From: Gymnogyps californianus
Taxonomy: Eukaryota > Chordata > Aves > Accipitriformes > Cathartidae
Length of the DNA: 64,000 nt
Direction of reading: 5' to 3'
Assembly (NCBI RefSeq): GCF_018139145.2
Contig: NC_059479.1
Location: 3,596,001-3,660,000, forward strand
Position numbers and translations under genes: made by a program. The notes below the pieces were generated by a model. That model saw only the letters and a program-made list of their open reading frames with translations. It did no database searches and had not been told where the DNA came from. Of the stretch, positions 26,960 through 41,459 are shown piece after piece (positions within the stretch are counted from its first letter, which is position 1; each line of letters opens with the position of its first letter).

Positions 26960-29900
26960 ACACTTGTTACGTTCTGTGTTTAAAGCATAGTCTGTAGAAG
27001 ATGTAAAAAGAGGAGATTCTCATTTTCATTTTGCCATCTTATTCCAAGGGCAATTGCAGAGGATTGTGCTTGTTAACAAAAGGAAGCGTCTGATTTTAAG
27101 GGCTGCAAATCAATCCGTAGGATGGGATTTGAATCACTGTCAGTGGAAGGAAAGTGTGTTTATAATAACTAAAATCCCACGTGTTCATAATTGACATAAT
27201 TAGAGGCTATATGCACAATTTCCCTGTAGAGAAGAAAGATAATGATTTTGAAACCTTGTTTGTTAGGGCTCTTTAATATACTTTTATTAAAAAAGAAAAG
27301 GAAATCTGGTGTTTGCAGCGGTCTATACTCTTACTCATGTGGGAACTTCAGATAAAATAGTGGCTTCCTTTATGTGATTTGTACATCATTACAAATCATC
27401 ATGCTGCATTCTGTTTCACAAAGGCTGGTTGGATATCATGACTTTTTGTCAGGGTATATTTGGATAGCTTCTTGATTTATCTCCCAAAAATTAAGTTAGT
27501 GTTGCTGGAGGCACTTTATTATTTTGCCAAGAATGCATATTCTAGATGTAATTTTGTATTGACTGATATGCTTTTGCCATAAGTTTCCAAATCTAATCTG
27601 AGAGACCGTGATTTTCTCAATATTTAGAATAGGAAACCCAGTGGTTTCTGAAAAGTAGACACTCAATAGCTACTGTATTTTTATGCTGTCTAAAGAGATA
27701 TACCTCGACTCCTGCTGCTCAGTCCTAGGAAAATTTTAATTTTCTAGACTTTTATATACTGCTGTTGAAAACACTAAAGGAAATCATGCCAGCCTGTTGC
27801 CAAAATGTTGGTTACAGGCTTTAATATGAAATGACCATTCTGTAGTCAACATGCTATAGTGAGACCAATAACAGGTAGCACACAGGCGATGAAATAATAC
27901 ATTTCTGATATTTTCTTTATTCTTCTGCAACAGTCAAGTTCAGTAGAAGTTGATTCAGTAGGAACCACAAACATTTCAATTTGCTCTCTCCAAATGGTAG
28001 TTTTTGTAATAAAAAGTGAATTTTAATGACCAGGGAAAGCTCATTTGAAACAAAGAAAGCCGTCTGTTAGTTTTATTTTGATTGACAAGCGTGCCAGGGA
28101 TAAACTGTTGGCTGACACTAGAACATGCCTCATCAGAGCAGTCTACAATGTCCCCAAAGTCAGCTGAAAACGTTAAATAACATAGAGCATCAGGATCTTG
28201 GAACGGTTTGAGCGACAGGAAACAAACTGTTTTTTGTTTTTCATTTGGTTTGTTTGTAGGTACAAAAAGGAATCTGGTGAGTGTTTACATCTTCCCATGA
28301 CATTTTGCACTAATACTGTTGCAAACAGATTACAGAGTAGAATATTAAATAAATACCACAAAAGGAACTCCTGGTTTTCAGTTTCCCCTAGTGCTGAATG
28401 ACAGTAATCCTCTCTGACAAAAGAGGGTTATTGCCATTAGTTAATCCTGTTATGTAGTTCCCTCAACAGCCTGTAACACACGTTGATAAAGACTGGGAAA
28501 ATCTAAAATGTCAAACTAAGAGGCCACTGATCATCTTGACCATAAGGCCATGGCAGAAGCAACCCAGAGCTGGATGTCTGCATCAGCAGAATATTTAACT
28601 CCTAGATCTAAGCTGAAATGACGCATTTGGGCTGAAAGATGCACGTTGTCGTTAGCATTCCCTGTTGGCTGCTGTTTGCCCAGTGAAGGGACGATTTCAG
28701 TCACCTTCTGTGCATGCACTGTGAATATCCAGTGCATACTTGAACGTAGGTAGGTAACAACATGCAGGAGTTTAACCTGTTTAGATAATTTTCCATGTGC
28801 TAAGCCCTGCCAGAGCACATAAAGCGAAATCTGCAATGTGCAGAAATTTTAGCTAAATTGTTGGTGTTACAAAAATAGTTTTGAAGACTATGCACATCTG
28901 AAGTTTTTATTATGTCCTCCCAGTAATACTAAAGTTGTAAGTCATGGGTCACATGATTGTTTAAAAAAGAAAAGAAAAAAAAAAGGCATCCGTGGACCGT
29001 TCGTTCATCAAAGTTGGGGCTTGTGGTGAAACAGTTAATGAATCTTGAGTTAATGTAAAATTCTAAAAGGGGAGTTCTTGTGTATTAGAGTAGAGAGTCT
29101 GTTTTGGGAAGTAGAGCCTTGTCTTTCACTGCTGCCTTCAGTTAGCAGCTAAGACTTTGGAGTCAAATGAGTCAATTACTATTAATCATCTTTGTTACAA
29201 TAATGAAGAAGAGGCAGTTGCTTTTTTGATCTAATACTGTCTGCTGCTTTACAACAGTATTTTCTAACAAAGTCACTTCACATGAGGATGTTTTAAAGCA
29301 TATCCACAGTGTCTGTTACATGGAGATAGACATTTCAATTCCATCCTGTGAGGTTGAGGATGCTCCTCCGCTTAGACTGTGACTTTGAACTTCATTAAAA
29401 TTTCAGTGATTTACGTGCTTTCCCTATTTCAGAGCATGTGACAGTTTTTTAAAGTTGTTGCAGATCTGAGTGAAACTTCAGCAAAACAGCTTGTAAGTAT
29501 ATTGTTATGGCAAGAGACACTAATTTATCTGTCAATGTATTTCAGTGCTTTTCAATAAGAAAACACAATGGGAAGGTTGCAGGCCAGTTAAAAATGTTGG
29601 GCGCTCATGTCATCTTCTTATATGCATATCCATCACTACTTCTTTGATAGCTCGTATTTTTCTAACTAATTTTCAATAGTCACAAGTTTGGCTCAACTAA
29701 TTTTCACAGAACTATAATAAAGTTCTTATGCAGCATGTAATTTAATATCTAACACAGTAAGCAATCATTAGTGTATGATCTAAACATGTAAAATGCATTT
29801 AGTTCTAGCAGTTTTGAATGCATGTAAGTTATTTTCACGGTATTTGAAAATACTTGGAATAGTAATTTCAAAATGGAGTGTGTCTTTGTACCTCAAGTGT

Positions 29901-30262
29901 TTGACAGTTAGGATCTCTTTGGGATGTCCAGTAGGAATGGTTTCTCTGTGTTAGTCTGCTTTTTTTTCTGAAGACCACATGACATGTGGTAAAGGAGAGG
30001 CAATTGTGTTTTAGCTATCTAATCTATCAAATCACAAACTGATTTTTTTTCAGAATATAGGAATTACTTTAATTACTGATTTTTCTTTAAATAAGCCTAC
30101 ACTGAAAGCTTGTAGCTCACAGTGCTGCTGCTTGGAGAATGGCTAGCCATTTATTTCTAGTCATAGCAATTGAAATCCAATATTTATTCATTTACCACTC
30201 AGTAATATATTTGACAGATGTGTTGAATAACGAAGTAAATTGCTGCCTGTAAACTCCTAGCC

Positions 30263-30283
30263 TTTTTTTTTTTTTTTTTTTTT
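30263..30283 (+). repeat. Poly-T run (T21)
   Basis: Twenty-one consecutive T residues, the longest T run in the window. No adjoining retrocopy was recognised. Confidence 0.9.
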
Positions 30284-30668
30284 GATTCACAGTATCTAGA
30301 AACACTGCTGATAATATAGTAGTTCCAATATCTACGAATTAACATTGTTGAGATGCCACTTACTTATTGTTGTGATTATGGCTGCAGATCGGATTTCTTT
30401 ATTTTTAAAAAATTGCTGATTCAAATTCACCCTGAATAAGCTATTACTGTGAGTAAAGTCAGTTCAGCAAATGATGTAGAAGTCAGATCCATAATGTTCC
30501 CTTTATAAAGAGCAGTTGTTTTGGGTGTTTTGAATGCACCAGAAGTTTTAGCTGTGATTGATGCAAGTAGGAATCTCACAGCTAGTTCTCTGTAGAACAC
30601 TTTTTGAACAGATCCAGTGTATCTCTTGTTTGTTTTTAAAGAATTGATTCATGCAGCCCAAATATCAA

Positions 30669-30742
30669 GGTGCTGTTCCCTGTAAAGACTGCAGAGGTGA
30701 ACTCAGGTGCTCTTCCCTGTAAAGACTGCAGAGATGAACTCA
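30669..30742. repeat. 37-bp tandem duplication
   Basis: Two adjacent 37-bp copies (30669-30705 and 30706-30742) start GGTGCTGTTCCCTG and GGTGCTCTTCCCTG and differ at only two positions. It is a clear, fairly recent local duplication in otherwise unique sequence. It may be length-polymorphic. No function is indicated. Confidence 0.95.
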
Positions 30743-32069
30743 GAGTCTTTGTATCTGACAACAGAAGGACCCATGCAACCTGCAAATCCAGTCGTTCACC
30801 CAGTGTCAAGGGGTGATGGAGGACGTAATGGACTGAAGAAATAGAGTAACGGAGGATGTTGGTTTGTATGAGGTCAGCCATGTGATGCTAGTTGGAGAAT
30901 GCAATTTTATTTTTTTATTGTGAGGAAGATGTTAAAAAAAAAAAATATCGGTATAAAAGGTCTCAGGACCACAGATAGTAAGATCATAATCATAACGTAA
31001 ATTAAGTGCACTCTTCGGTGTCCAGCTAGATGTAAAATTATGCTATGTATTTTGTATTTATGTTATTGATACAGAAATTGTAAGGTGGAGGAAAGTAGTG
31101 TAGAAGACAACTTTCAAAGTAACTGCGTTGTATTTACAGAAATTATTCTCGGAGACTAGTGGGAGATTGATTTGCCAGGACTTTGAGTGCCTTATACCAT
31201 TGCACCTACATCTGCTTTCTTTTGGTCATAGATATTCTGTAGGAAATCCAATGTAATTTAATATTTCTGTTTCTTGTGAAGAAACTTTCACTGCTGAAAT
31301 ACTACTTGGTTTTCTTGAATTATTTGCCTAAATAGTGGATTTATCCACTGTTGTTAGACCTTTTGTGTGAGACTTCTGGGATTGGGTAACTATGTGAAGG
31401 GAACCGGAGCTCCTGTAGAGGAAAGATGCAAAACCTGACACACAGTTGGGATGGGTCTGGTCATTAGGCATCAGACTCTGTAAGTACAGCAGTTTTTTAG
31501 GAATATATCATATTCTCTTCTTGTTTGCAAAAATTAATGGTCTTTGAGAGGTGAAAGATTCCTTGTCTTGTTATTTTTTCTGGAAGTGTTAATTCATCAC
31601 TTGTAGTTTGTCAAGACTAAATGGTGAAATGGAGAACATCTTTCCATGTTGGCTTCCTCGGTAGTGTTCTGTAACAAGCGGAACTGCTGCAGAATAGCAG
31701 GCATAGCTGACTTTGTGGAAAACAGAAAGATGTGACAAATAATTGCTTTTGTAACTAAAAGCAGTGGTGGAAAACTGATGAAAAGAGTTTTTTTCAAACT
31801 TTGATTCTTCTTAGTGAACTAAGTATGATTAAGGCCCTTCCCAACAGTGAGACCACTGTTAGCCGCTCTCAAATGTTAAATTGATATCAGACAGTAAAGT
31901 CTGAAAATTTAAATAATCTTAATGAGCCTGCTGTAGGCCACATTGATCTAAAGAAGAGCTTTTAATGAAAGTGTATTATTTGTCTGCATTCCCTATTTTG
32001 AGATAGGGAATTTGGGAATATTAGTTTACCTTCAAATAGATGTTAATCTGAAGTAGAGTTTGGTTTGTG

Positions 32070-32083
32070 TTTTTTTTTTTTTT
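32070..32083 (+). repeat. Poly-T run (T14)
   Basis: Fourteen consecutive T residues in AT-rich DNA. No associated element was recognised. Confidence 0.85.
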
Positions 32084-34497
32084 AATCTGCAGGTCATTTT
32101 TGCTCAAATAATGTGTTAAGAACATTAATGGCTTCTGCCAAGCATTAGTAGAGACAAACAGAACACACAAAATGGGAGCGGGTTCCCTTTTCCTGCAGGA
32201 GCGCTGCAGGTGATCTGTTCTCACAGCGTTTTGTAGAAGCACAAGAGATGCAAATAAGTGAGTGCTGATGAAAGAGTACGTTTTATTTTCTCACTTCATC
32301 TCCTGCCAGCAAAGCTTAATGGTATTTTAGAGCTGATATTACACCTCAGAAAAGGGGTAATGCATCTTTAAAAGCTAAACTACATCTTCTTTACTTTTAT
32401 CAAATTCTCTATAAATCTTTCATGACAGTTTATTTAACAAAGTGTCATTGAAACTGTATAGATGATTGATGTGACCCATGTAAGATCAACATGAAATGTT
32501 TGTAAATGTCAGCAAAATGTGACCATCTAGAAGCAAGTAAGGATGGTGTTGCTGTGAAAGTGAAAAACAAACAGAAAATGTTTATCTTATTCCTTACTTT
32601 CTGGGATGAAATTACAAATTCATAGAAGTAGTATTATATGATTTTTCTTGGACATCATGCCATGAAGCGGGGAGGAGGATCAAAATTTATCTTGACATAC
32701 TGTGCTTTTACTATTCGCTTCTTTTACAGTGGATAATAGTTTCACCTATTAAAAAAAATTTCCAATTTCACTTCTCAGAAGAATAATATTAATTTGGATA
32801 AAAAAGTAACAGAAAATTGACCAGAGTCTGAATAAACTAGCTTTATTCAAGCAGCTCCTGTCATCAGAAGAGCTGGAAACAAGTTGAGGTTCCCTCAACC
32901 TACTACTTCTCTCAAGAATGCTAATTGTACAAAAACAAATCTAATGGAGCATGTGCATTGTCACCAGAAGTTTCTTTAACATGTTAACCTGTTAACTCTG
33001 TATCAATGCCGTGCTTCTGATTTTTGTGCACTTAATTTAAAAAAAAAATATGGAAAGATTCTATTGGAATCCTTCTGAGAAATTTTTGGGGTCACCTTTT
33101 TGATCTCCTTCCTTCCTGACTTGTCTTTTGCCAGAATCCATGGGACCAAGGAAACCAGTGACTTTTGGGGCTCCTTGGAGCCCTCTGAATGCCCTGGGGT
33201 CTTGCATGGTAGCTCGTGGGGCTCACCAGCCTTCAATGGCTTATCTTTCATCCTGCACAAAATTACAACATATAGCATCATATGCCCTGCAATTTATAGT
33301 TCTTTGTGGTTTTGGTGGGTATTTAGACGCAGATAATATTCTGGGTCCTTAGGATGTTTGCAAAAAGAAATTTATTGCTTGTTATTTTGCCCCCGAGAAG
33401 AAATATGGAGAGAAGTTGCAGAATGTCTTTTGATCAGAGCTATACATTTCTGCGTGAGCCGGTGAGCTTTAGTTCTTGAACTGTTTCACCTCTTTTGGCA
33501 TAGCAGGTGCCAAGGTGCCGCTGGGCCGCTTACAGGTCCTGCGTGGAGGCAGTGGAATATCTGCAGCCGTGCCTCAGTCACTTCTAGCTGTACAGTATGT
33601 GCAGAGCACCACTGGGCACTTTGTCTTACCCCGAAACTCTATGTGCTGAGCTTCTGCGGGAGCAGTGCGGTCGCTTCTCTTCAATGTAGATGTCTATAAA
33701 ACAGTCTTGGAGCTCTGCCATTGGATTTGCAGCAGATGTCCAATTCTATATGTTCTTTACGGCAGGTATGATCAGCCACCAGAATTTGAAGGGGGAAAAA
33801 AAATACATATATCGCCAATTAATTATAAGCCTGCATGTGTGCATATGTACATGTAGTTCCCAGTTTGCTTCTCAGCCCAGTTTAGTGCAAACCACCTAAG
33901 ATCTTAGGACCCAGACAGGGTCTCCCTCTTCATTCATAACCAACCAAACCAGCTGTAATCCTCGTGAGCAATGCTGCTCAGCGTGCTCCAAAGGAAGTTC
34001 ATGAGAGCTGGAGATAAAAACATTTTTGGTCAACAGCCAAAGAGAGTCTGAGCCCAAGCCTGATGGTTTTTATAGTATTGCAAAACTTGCCTGTTTGCCA
34101 AGACCTTCCCACAGTAACCAAAGACAAGGTACAACAGCTCACAAACATATTGTTAAAGAAAAAAGAACCTGAAGGTGAAAATAAAATCCATTCTGGTATC
34201 CGCTTGGACAAAAGCCTTTGCAAATTACTACAATGAGTTGATAAGATACTATGATAAAAATCTTGTAAATCAGACATGTTTGTGTTGCTTTTAAATTAAA
34301 CTAAGACGACATCAAAGGAAGATGATTGAAAAATTTAATATCTAAAATGGAAGATACAAAATGAAACTGAAGGAGAGAACAAAAATCAAATACTGTATGC
34401 TAATGCGTTTTCAGATGCTACAGGATGAACTAAGCATAGTACAGAAGCTGTGGTCAAATTAGCCAGTATTCCCTGTGATCCGATTCAGCCATTCCTG

Positions 34498-34518
34498 CCC
34501 CCCCCCCCTTTTTTTTTT
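34498..34518 (+). repeat. C11-T10 homopolymer junction
   Basis: Eleven C residues pass directly into ten T residues, giving a pure pyrimidine tract of 21. Such tracts may adopt unusual structures or be prone to slippage. Confidence 0.9.
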
Positions 34519-35479
34519 GTTTCAGTTCTCTATGTGACATTTTACGTTTTCAAAGCAAATATGTAGATACATATATCGCATATTACATGATGTATGTATT
34601 TAAAATGAATATATTGGAGGTACAGTATTAGCTATTTACAGTGTACTGCAACAGTGCCTCACTACATGTCTTTGTATGGTAAATAGAGAATGTTTTGCCT
34701 TTCTGTGGTAATAACAAGACTATGTGCTATTATGAAAAATAACGCTAACATCAGAAGCTCAAGTGTCAAGCAGCCTTACTCGGGTAACAGGAAGCACTCG
34801 GGTTATACTGATACCTCTAATGACCACAGTGCCCTGTTTTGAAAAGTATTTACTTCAGATGCACTGAAATGATTTTTAAAAGATACTTGAGTGCTTTTGG
34901 AAGAAGCATTGAAAAATTCTGGACCATAATTTAGTTCTGTGTGAAGGTGTGTGCGTCTGTCTGCATAAACTTTAATTTAAATGGAAGATTGCTTAAGTTC
35001 AAGTAAGCGTGTTTGTGACAGATAAATGGTTAGTGAACTATAAGAAAAGGAGAGTATCTTTGTTATTTGTAAACTCTCTTCATTTCAAACTAACCTACAG
35101 TTGTGAGTTAATTTATTTTTTCATAATTAAATGATAATCTAGCATATGGTTATCATAAAAAATACAGTAAGTAGCTGGAAGTTAAAAAGTGGAGAGTTTG
35201 TGAGTGCATGCTAGTATTAACTGGTCACTGGTAATAAAAAAGGCATAAAGCAATAATCAGAGTAGAAAGGATTATATAACAAGTAATTTATAGGTAAATA
35301 TAGATTGCGTATGTTTTAGGAAGTTTGAACAGGCACTCAAAGGAGCCTTGGTGTTGCACAGTTGGTTATAATTATTCAGCTTCCCTCACTTTTCTGCCTT
35401 TCCTCCCAATCCCACTCTGCCAGATGAACGCGCCTCTGTGTGCCAGTTGAATCCTTGCATCTCACTTGCACAATGAGAG

Positions 35480-35590
35480 TGTGGTTATTTCTTATAACCA
35501 TGGTAATGAATATGCAAATATCATTAAATTAATTGGCAGTTACAGTTTTCTGTGCTCTCTCAGCACAGAGAATTTTGAGCTGTTAATAGA
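35480..35590. promoter_or_regulatory. AT-rich motif cluster, possible enhancer element
   Basis: A compact group of transcription-factor-like words is seen: ATGCAAAT within TATGCAAATA at 35511, TTAAATTAATTGG near 35526, and a CTCTCTCAGCACAGAGAA partial inverted repeat near 35556. No coding potential is present. The call rests on motif density only, so confidence is low. Confidence 0.2.
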
Positions 35591-38149
35591 AAAGCAAAGA
35601 AACTGGGGCTCATAGGTGACCAATAAAAATCATACTTTTTTTCCCATTCATTCCTTGGTACTACATTTCCTGAGTATGTGTTGCACGTGCTCATAATGTT
35701 TTTCTGTGAAACTCCAAGAATCTCTCTTACAAATCCACTTTTGACACAAGTTCAAATTAAAAAAAAACCAACAAACCAACCCCTACGTGTATTCCAATAG
35801 CAGGAGCTTTGCTAGTCTACAGAAAAGGAAATGATGGAAGCAGAAGGAGAAAAGCAAAAGCATTTTCTATTTTCAAATGTCTTCAGTATATGGATAGTTC
35901 TGCTCGTTTCCATGGCTCCTTGTACTTTAATTTAAAGTATTGGTATAGAGATTTAAGGAAGATTTTGCTATCTGCTTTTATATACAGATATGTACACACA
36001 CACACGGTAATAGTAAGTGCCTCAAGCTTTTTCATTTTTCTATTAAAACCTGCAGTCAAAAGCAGAGTTATTACTTAGTCCTGATTATGATAGCCATTAC
36101 CAGGAAAGCTCTGATGTTTTTACTGCAGCACACAATCACAGTGTGTGTCAGACTAACATAGGTCAGAAAGTTGCATAATTAGAAATGAGTAAAGGGCTGT
36201 CACGATTGTACAGCATCCGTGTATTTGGGGGCATTGAAAAATTCATGTTCCTATTTAGACATGGCCTATTATAAGCATTTGCTGCCCTGCTTGCCTCCAG
36301 TGTGTAGTATATGCATTTCATTCTTTCTTGGGTGATTTGGGAAAAAGATAGAGTGTACCACGTACTGCTGAAGCAGTGTTATTTTTTGGTGTTTGACCAT
36401 ATGTATTTCTGCTACTTATAATGCAGATAAATGATGGGAATTCTTTTTTAGTGTGGATATGTGCCCAATCCTGAAAGCTTAACCTTTCTTCAAGGGAAAA
36501 AGGGAATTTGATCTCTAAAATCCCACCTGAGCAGTGGCTTCCTATTGCACTTAGTTTCTCTTAATTATATAGAGCAGGTAGTCAGTAATCTTTGAAGATA
36601 ATAAAGATTAATGGCTTTAGTTTTCTCAGCTAAAGGAATAAGTAAAATGAATGGATAGTTGTGAAAGAGTGATGTGTAGTTCTACTGTGTCTTCTGATTA
36701 CTTTCTATGTTACATCCTTTGCATACATTAAAAATATGGAAATTGTTCTAAAAATGACTGTATAGTGTTTTTCCTCAGCAGAAAGAAATACTGATGGCTT
36801 GAACTGGCAGCCAGCCAGTTCAAAATCTCAGTGGAAATCTATAGCTGGCTTAGACTTCAGTCTTTAATTGAAAAATGAAAATTAAAATGTAAAATGTAAT
36901 TTGTTTGAATGTAGAGAAAATTGAAATACCTACAAATGTACTTTCTTGTCATGGTTATACAGGTAAAATGACGTGTTTCTACAAATTATTGTTGATGTAA
37001 AAGGCACATATAATTTAGTGACAAGTAGTTTGGACATCTCAGTTTGAGACTTAGTTTGAAGGGTACCCATGGGGGTTGACCATTAGTTGCGTATTTTTTT
37101 CCTGAGAGAGAAATATTGAAGGTGAAAACCAGCAAAGCTTTTCATGACAGAAGCTCCAGGATGATGTACTTCAGGAACCAGAGGAGCCGTCTTCTGATTT
37201 TAAGTTATGGCTTGAACCATCTGTCTGTTTGAACTATCAGAAGGAAATTGTAGATGTGGTTTAACATTATTTAAATTTTAAAAACTTCAGTTTAATGTTT
37301 ATATAGTAAAAATCCAAGGTGCATTAACGTATGGAAAGCTATTAATTTAGAAGTTTTCAGTTTCTGTTTTGAAGCCAGATGTTTGTAGGTGTCACCTTCC
37401 CATCTAATGAGTGCTTAAATGGCTTTCTCCCCCCTCTTTTAACACTGCATAACTTCATGTGAAGAAAAATCAATTCCCAGAGGACTGCGACACGTGGACG
37501 TATTTGATGAATGAGAAATAGTCAGTGCCATTTGTTCATAATACAGCTTCTTGCAAGACTTTAAGACAAACAGGTATCGTTAAGCTAATAGGGTGATACT
37601 GATTTTTTGTGACACATCAGGTTAAACTGTCTGCTATTTAGTGACTAGATAGGGCAGCCCAAAGCACGGGTGTTATGTTCACCAGAGTTAGTGAACAAAG
37701 AGTGAATTTCTCATAAGTCCATTATTTTTGGTTAGGAAAAAGGGAAGACGTGAACATTTTGGAAAAATGGAAAGACCAGGATGAATCTATTCAGTAGTGA
37801 CAAAGTCAGTGCTGCTTGCGAACACGTGTGGGACGGGGCACTCAGGAGTGATGTGGGTCAGAGCTGAAGACGTCCAGCGGGCAGAGGGACAGCACTCCCA
37901 GCATGTTTGCTGCGCTCGGGTTTGATTTCAAAGGCTGCTGCCTGCCGAGGCAAACTGAGGGATGCTGGGCAGTGACCTTTCTCCCTGGTTTTCATCTTTA
38001 ACATCATTTGAGAACCACAATTTTTTAGGTTCTTTCCTGTTAAACTATATGCACAATTCACAAAGTTCTGTTATTTGTGCAAGACGAATGGAGCTGTCTG
38101 CCAACCTCCCATGCGCGCACACGTACAAAAGCCAGTGGATGCCAGCGTT

Positions 38150-38310
38150 ATAAATTGTGTCAAACTTCAATTAAAAGAAACTAATTATTTAGTAGCTACT
38201 GTGGGACAGATGTTCTTGAGATTTTTTGCAATGAACTGTACAACAGCAAGATAGGGAGGCTTTCAGGACTGTCAATATTATTAATTCAATTAATGCATAA
38301 AGTCATGTAG
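38150..38310. promoter_or_regulatory. AT-rich motif cluster, possible enhancer element
   Basis: Homeodomain-type sites are packed closely: TTCAATTAAAAG near 38167, ACTAATTATTTAG near 38180, and ATTAATTCAATTAATGCATAA near 38280. The segment lacks simple-repeat texture and coding potential. It resembles vertebrate conserved non-coding elements, but this is inferred from motifs only. Confidence 0.22.
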
Positions 38311-40588
38311 CTTTTAATGCTGTTTTTGCCTCCAGTGTATTTGTAGCCTCTGTATATTGATCATCTTACAGATTAATTTTAGAATGTTTTGCCTTCTCAC
38401 GTGCAGTATATATAATTACATTTTAATAGTTATACAGATAAATAATACCAATTTGTTAGAAAAATAATTTTCCATTCCAAATTCTTCAATTTTTCTGCGA
38501 AGTGCAGCTATTATGTAAGCCATAGAGCTGTATATGAATCTCACATGTAAAATGAAGCTTTCTGGAGGGGTAGGGGAGGATGTCATTGCACACAGTATGA
38601 GTGACTGTGCTGCTCCTGTGTTGTGACAAGTCATCACATAACAAGCACAGATAAATGCCCCGCCCAGAGTGAAACGCCATTATTATATATTCTGTTTATA
38701 AAACACCGTTAAAGAAAAAGTGTCAGTCAATCAAAGGAGTAGTGACATAACTTACTGAAATGAATGGGTTGGTGACGATGCACAGTGTGGGGTGCTGAAT
38801 GCATCTGAGAAGGCGATGGGAGGCGGTCACGTGGTGAAGGGACTCCAAACCTCCCGGTGTGTCACAAGTGGGAGATTCCATGTTTTGTGCTTATTTAAAC
38901 TGGTTTCTTTAAAACCATTTATTGTACTGTGTATAGCATCTCATATGTTTTTTTTCCCCAGACTATTGTACTATAGAAATGTGTAGATTTTTTTTTTCTG
39001 AGGTGTAATCTTTATAATCTTGAAGTGATGACTGATGTTGAAACAATTATTTTTCCTTCCCTTCCCACCCAACAGTTTCTCTAAAATTCAAGTTAAAAGA
39101 GAGGTAACGAAAGATAGAAAGTTAAATCAAGGCTGTTGAAAAGTGTGAACTTGAAAATCTCTTTCCCAATCAGTTGTGTCAGGGGTGCTTTCTTGCGATT
39201 TTAACAATCCCACTGATTCTTCAGTTGTCAAGAGATTTCCTGGAGAGGAGGGAACTGGCTTCTAATATGAAAAATAAGTACATTAAACCCCCCAAAATAA
39301 TAAAAACAGAGGATCTGAGTCTATGAAAAAGGACATAACTGCATTTTCTTTTTCTTTTCTGGGTCTCCTTTGAAACAGACAAATAGCTCAATATGTAGGG
39401 CATATGAAATTTTGAAGAGGGATATCTTTGCATTGTAAAAGTGAATTTAATGCTCGTGAAGAACGCTGGAAGCATGCTGAAGTGTTCTGTTATTAGAGGA
39501 GAGTTAATAAATGGAGAGCATCGAGCTCCGTGTTTGCCTCAGTATGTCTTAACTCTTCAGCAGAGGAGTTTCAGAGGTGTGATATAACTAAGTCACTTCT
39601 CATCGGTCAGAAAGAGTCATTGAGAAGTTGGTGCTAACATCAACTGTGGTATTTATCCTTTGTTCCATTAACTCATTTTACGCAGATTATGATAAAATTA
39701 TCAGATATTCACAAATTACTGTTATGCATCTATATTTTATGCAATTGCTTTAATAGCAGCTAATAGCTGGATGGAAACAAACTGTTTAAAGCAGTTTTAT
39801 AAAACATTTGGTGGAAGAACATAAATAATAGGCTAGTTTTAATAATATAATAAAAAGAATACAATAAATGGAGCAAAAACTCAATGACTAAGATATGCGC
39901 AGTGTCTTTGTAACAAAACAGGGTAACAAGTAGTTATTGCATTAGCCTTTCACCTTTTGAGATTTGAATTTAAGACCTGGTTGAGGCTGCAGTTAATGAA
40001 GTTGAGTGGTTTCACGCATTTTACTTGGTGCAGTTATCAGTGTTGGCTCTAAAAGGTCTCAGGCTGGGCTAGCAGATGTGTTGCAGGTCAATGCTTAGTT
40101 GCCAGAGCTGTGTGAGGACCTTACAAAATGCTGCCTTCTGTTGGCAGTTTGGTCCCTTGGTACATTTGTAGCAGTATGTTAATTCAAACAACAAAAAAAA
40201 TACATTTCTAGGAAAAAAGAACAGCCGAAGGAGGGGCATTACATTTTGCTGTTGTTCTTACCTGAAGCCGCTGCCTTGAATGTTGGATGTACAGGAAATC
40301 ATTACCAAGTGACTGACAGGGAAGCTTGTTCCAGAGACTCTACGATCTACCAATAGCACACAACATGAAACTGACTGATCAAAATAAAGGCAGATTGGCG
40401 GTTTTATTGAGACTTCACCCACCATTATGACAAGCCATTAAAAAAAATTAATTAAAAATATTTAGCCAATTGTTTTTATTAAAAAGTCTTGTATGAAAGG
40501 AAGAAATTTGTTTCACGGATTATTTTTCAAGTTGTAAGCTACCTTGTGTTCTCAATGTTAGATGCTTAATAATCATGGATTATAGCCT

Positions 40589-40604
40589 AAAAAAAAAAAA
40601 AAAA
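40589..40604 (+). repeat. Poly-A run (A16)
   Basis: Sixteen consecutive A residues lie 50 bp upstream of a C19 run. No recognisable retrocopy precedes it. Confidence 0.9.
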
Positions 40605-40654
40605 GTATAAAACTGATTTAGAAGCAGGATATGTAAGTCAGTATTGCGTTTGCT

Positions 40655-40673
40655 CCCCCCCCCCCCCCCCCCC
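40655..40673 (+). repeat. Poly-C run (C19)
   Basis: Nineteen uninterrupted C residues are followed by GTGTAG. The longer C tract at 50700 is followed by the similar GTGCAG, a resemblance that may be accidental. Confidence 0.95.
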
Positions 40674-41459
40674 GTGTAGTTTCTGAGCCGTTCATTTGCA
40701 CGTAGGTCATGTTCTCATGGTTTCTCGGAGGAATCCTTCATTAGAGCTATGGCCATCCTGTCATTGTATGACTGCAGGTGTATGAATAAGGAAAATGATA
40801 TTGGGCTGTGAAGTATAGACACCCATGGGAAAGTAGCTGTAGGGATGAGGGAACATGGTTCAAATAGGCCAGGAAATGTCAGATGTGTATTTGGGCACTT
40901 AGGCATGCCTGTTCTGCTCTCGTGCTGGTACCAGTTCATACAAATACTGGTATTAGAGTATAAAGCACTTATGAATGCATTCTTACTTAGCTGGAAATGG
41001 TAATGATGCTTTTAAAACAAAACGTTCCACACATATATATGAGCCAGGCTTATCTAAGAATATTTTAAAAGCTATAGAAAAGTACTGGGAAAATTTCCTA
41101 GGTCTGAATGTGTTACTGTTTGAGAAAATCCAGGAGAGAGGCTCGGCTTCCTCCAGCAGAATCGGGTGACTTAGCGGGTGTTCTGTGGAACTTCCTTCCA
41201 TGATATGAAGAATATTGACTCTCTGATCTGGTTGCTTGAAGACTCCCCCAAATGTTCATCTTTAGCTGACAGATTGAGCTGAAAAGAATCCATCACGTTC
41301 AAGTCAGGTATCTGTAAGCGGGCTCGGGGCGGTGTGTGACGGCAGAAGATGATCAGCCATATGGAGGTGGCTTTCTCCAAGGTACCAGCGGGTGCAGTTG
41401 GTGCGTCTCAGTGCGCCTGTTGGCACTGTTGGCAGCCCCGCTCCCTGAGAAAGGCATTG

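Noticed and set aside
40262..40312. Minus-strand 51-bp segment with CAG acceptor and CTTCAG|GTAAGAAC donor, 17 open codons
   Set aside because: The donor is strong, but a 17-codon open frame arises readily by chance and the polypyrimidine tract is weak.
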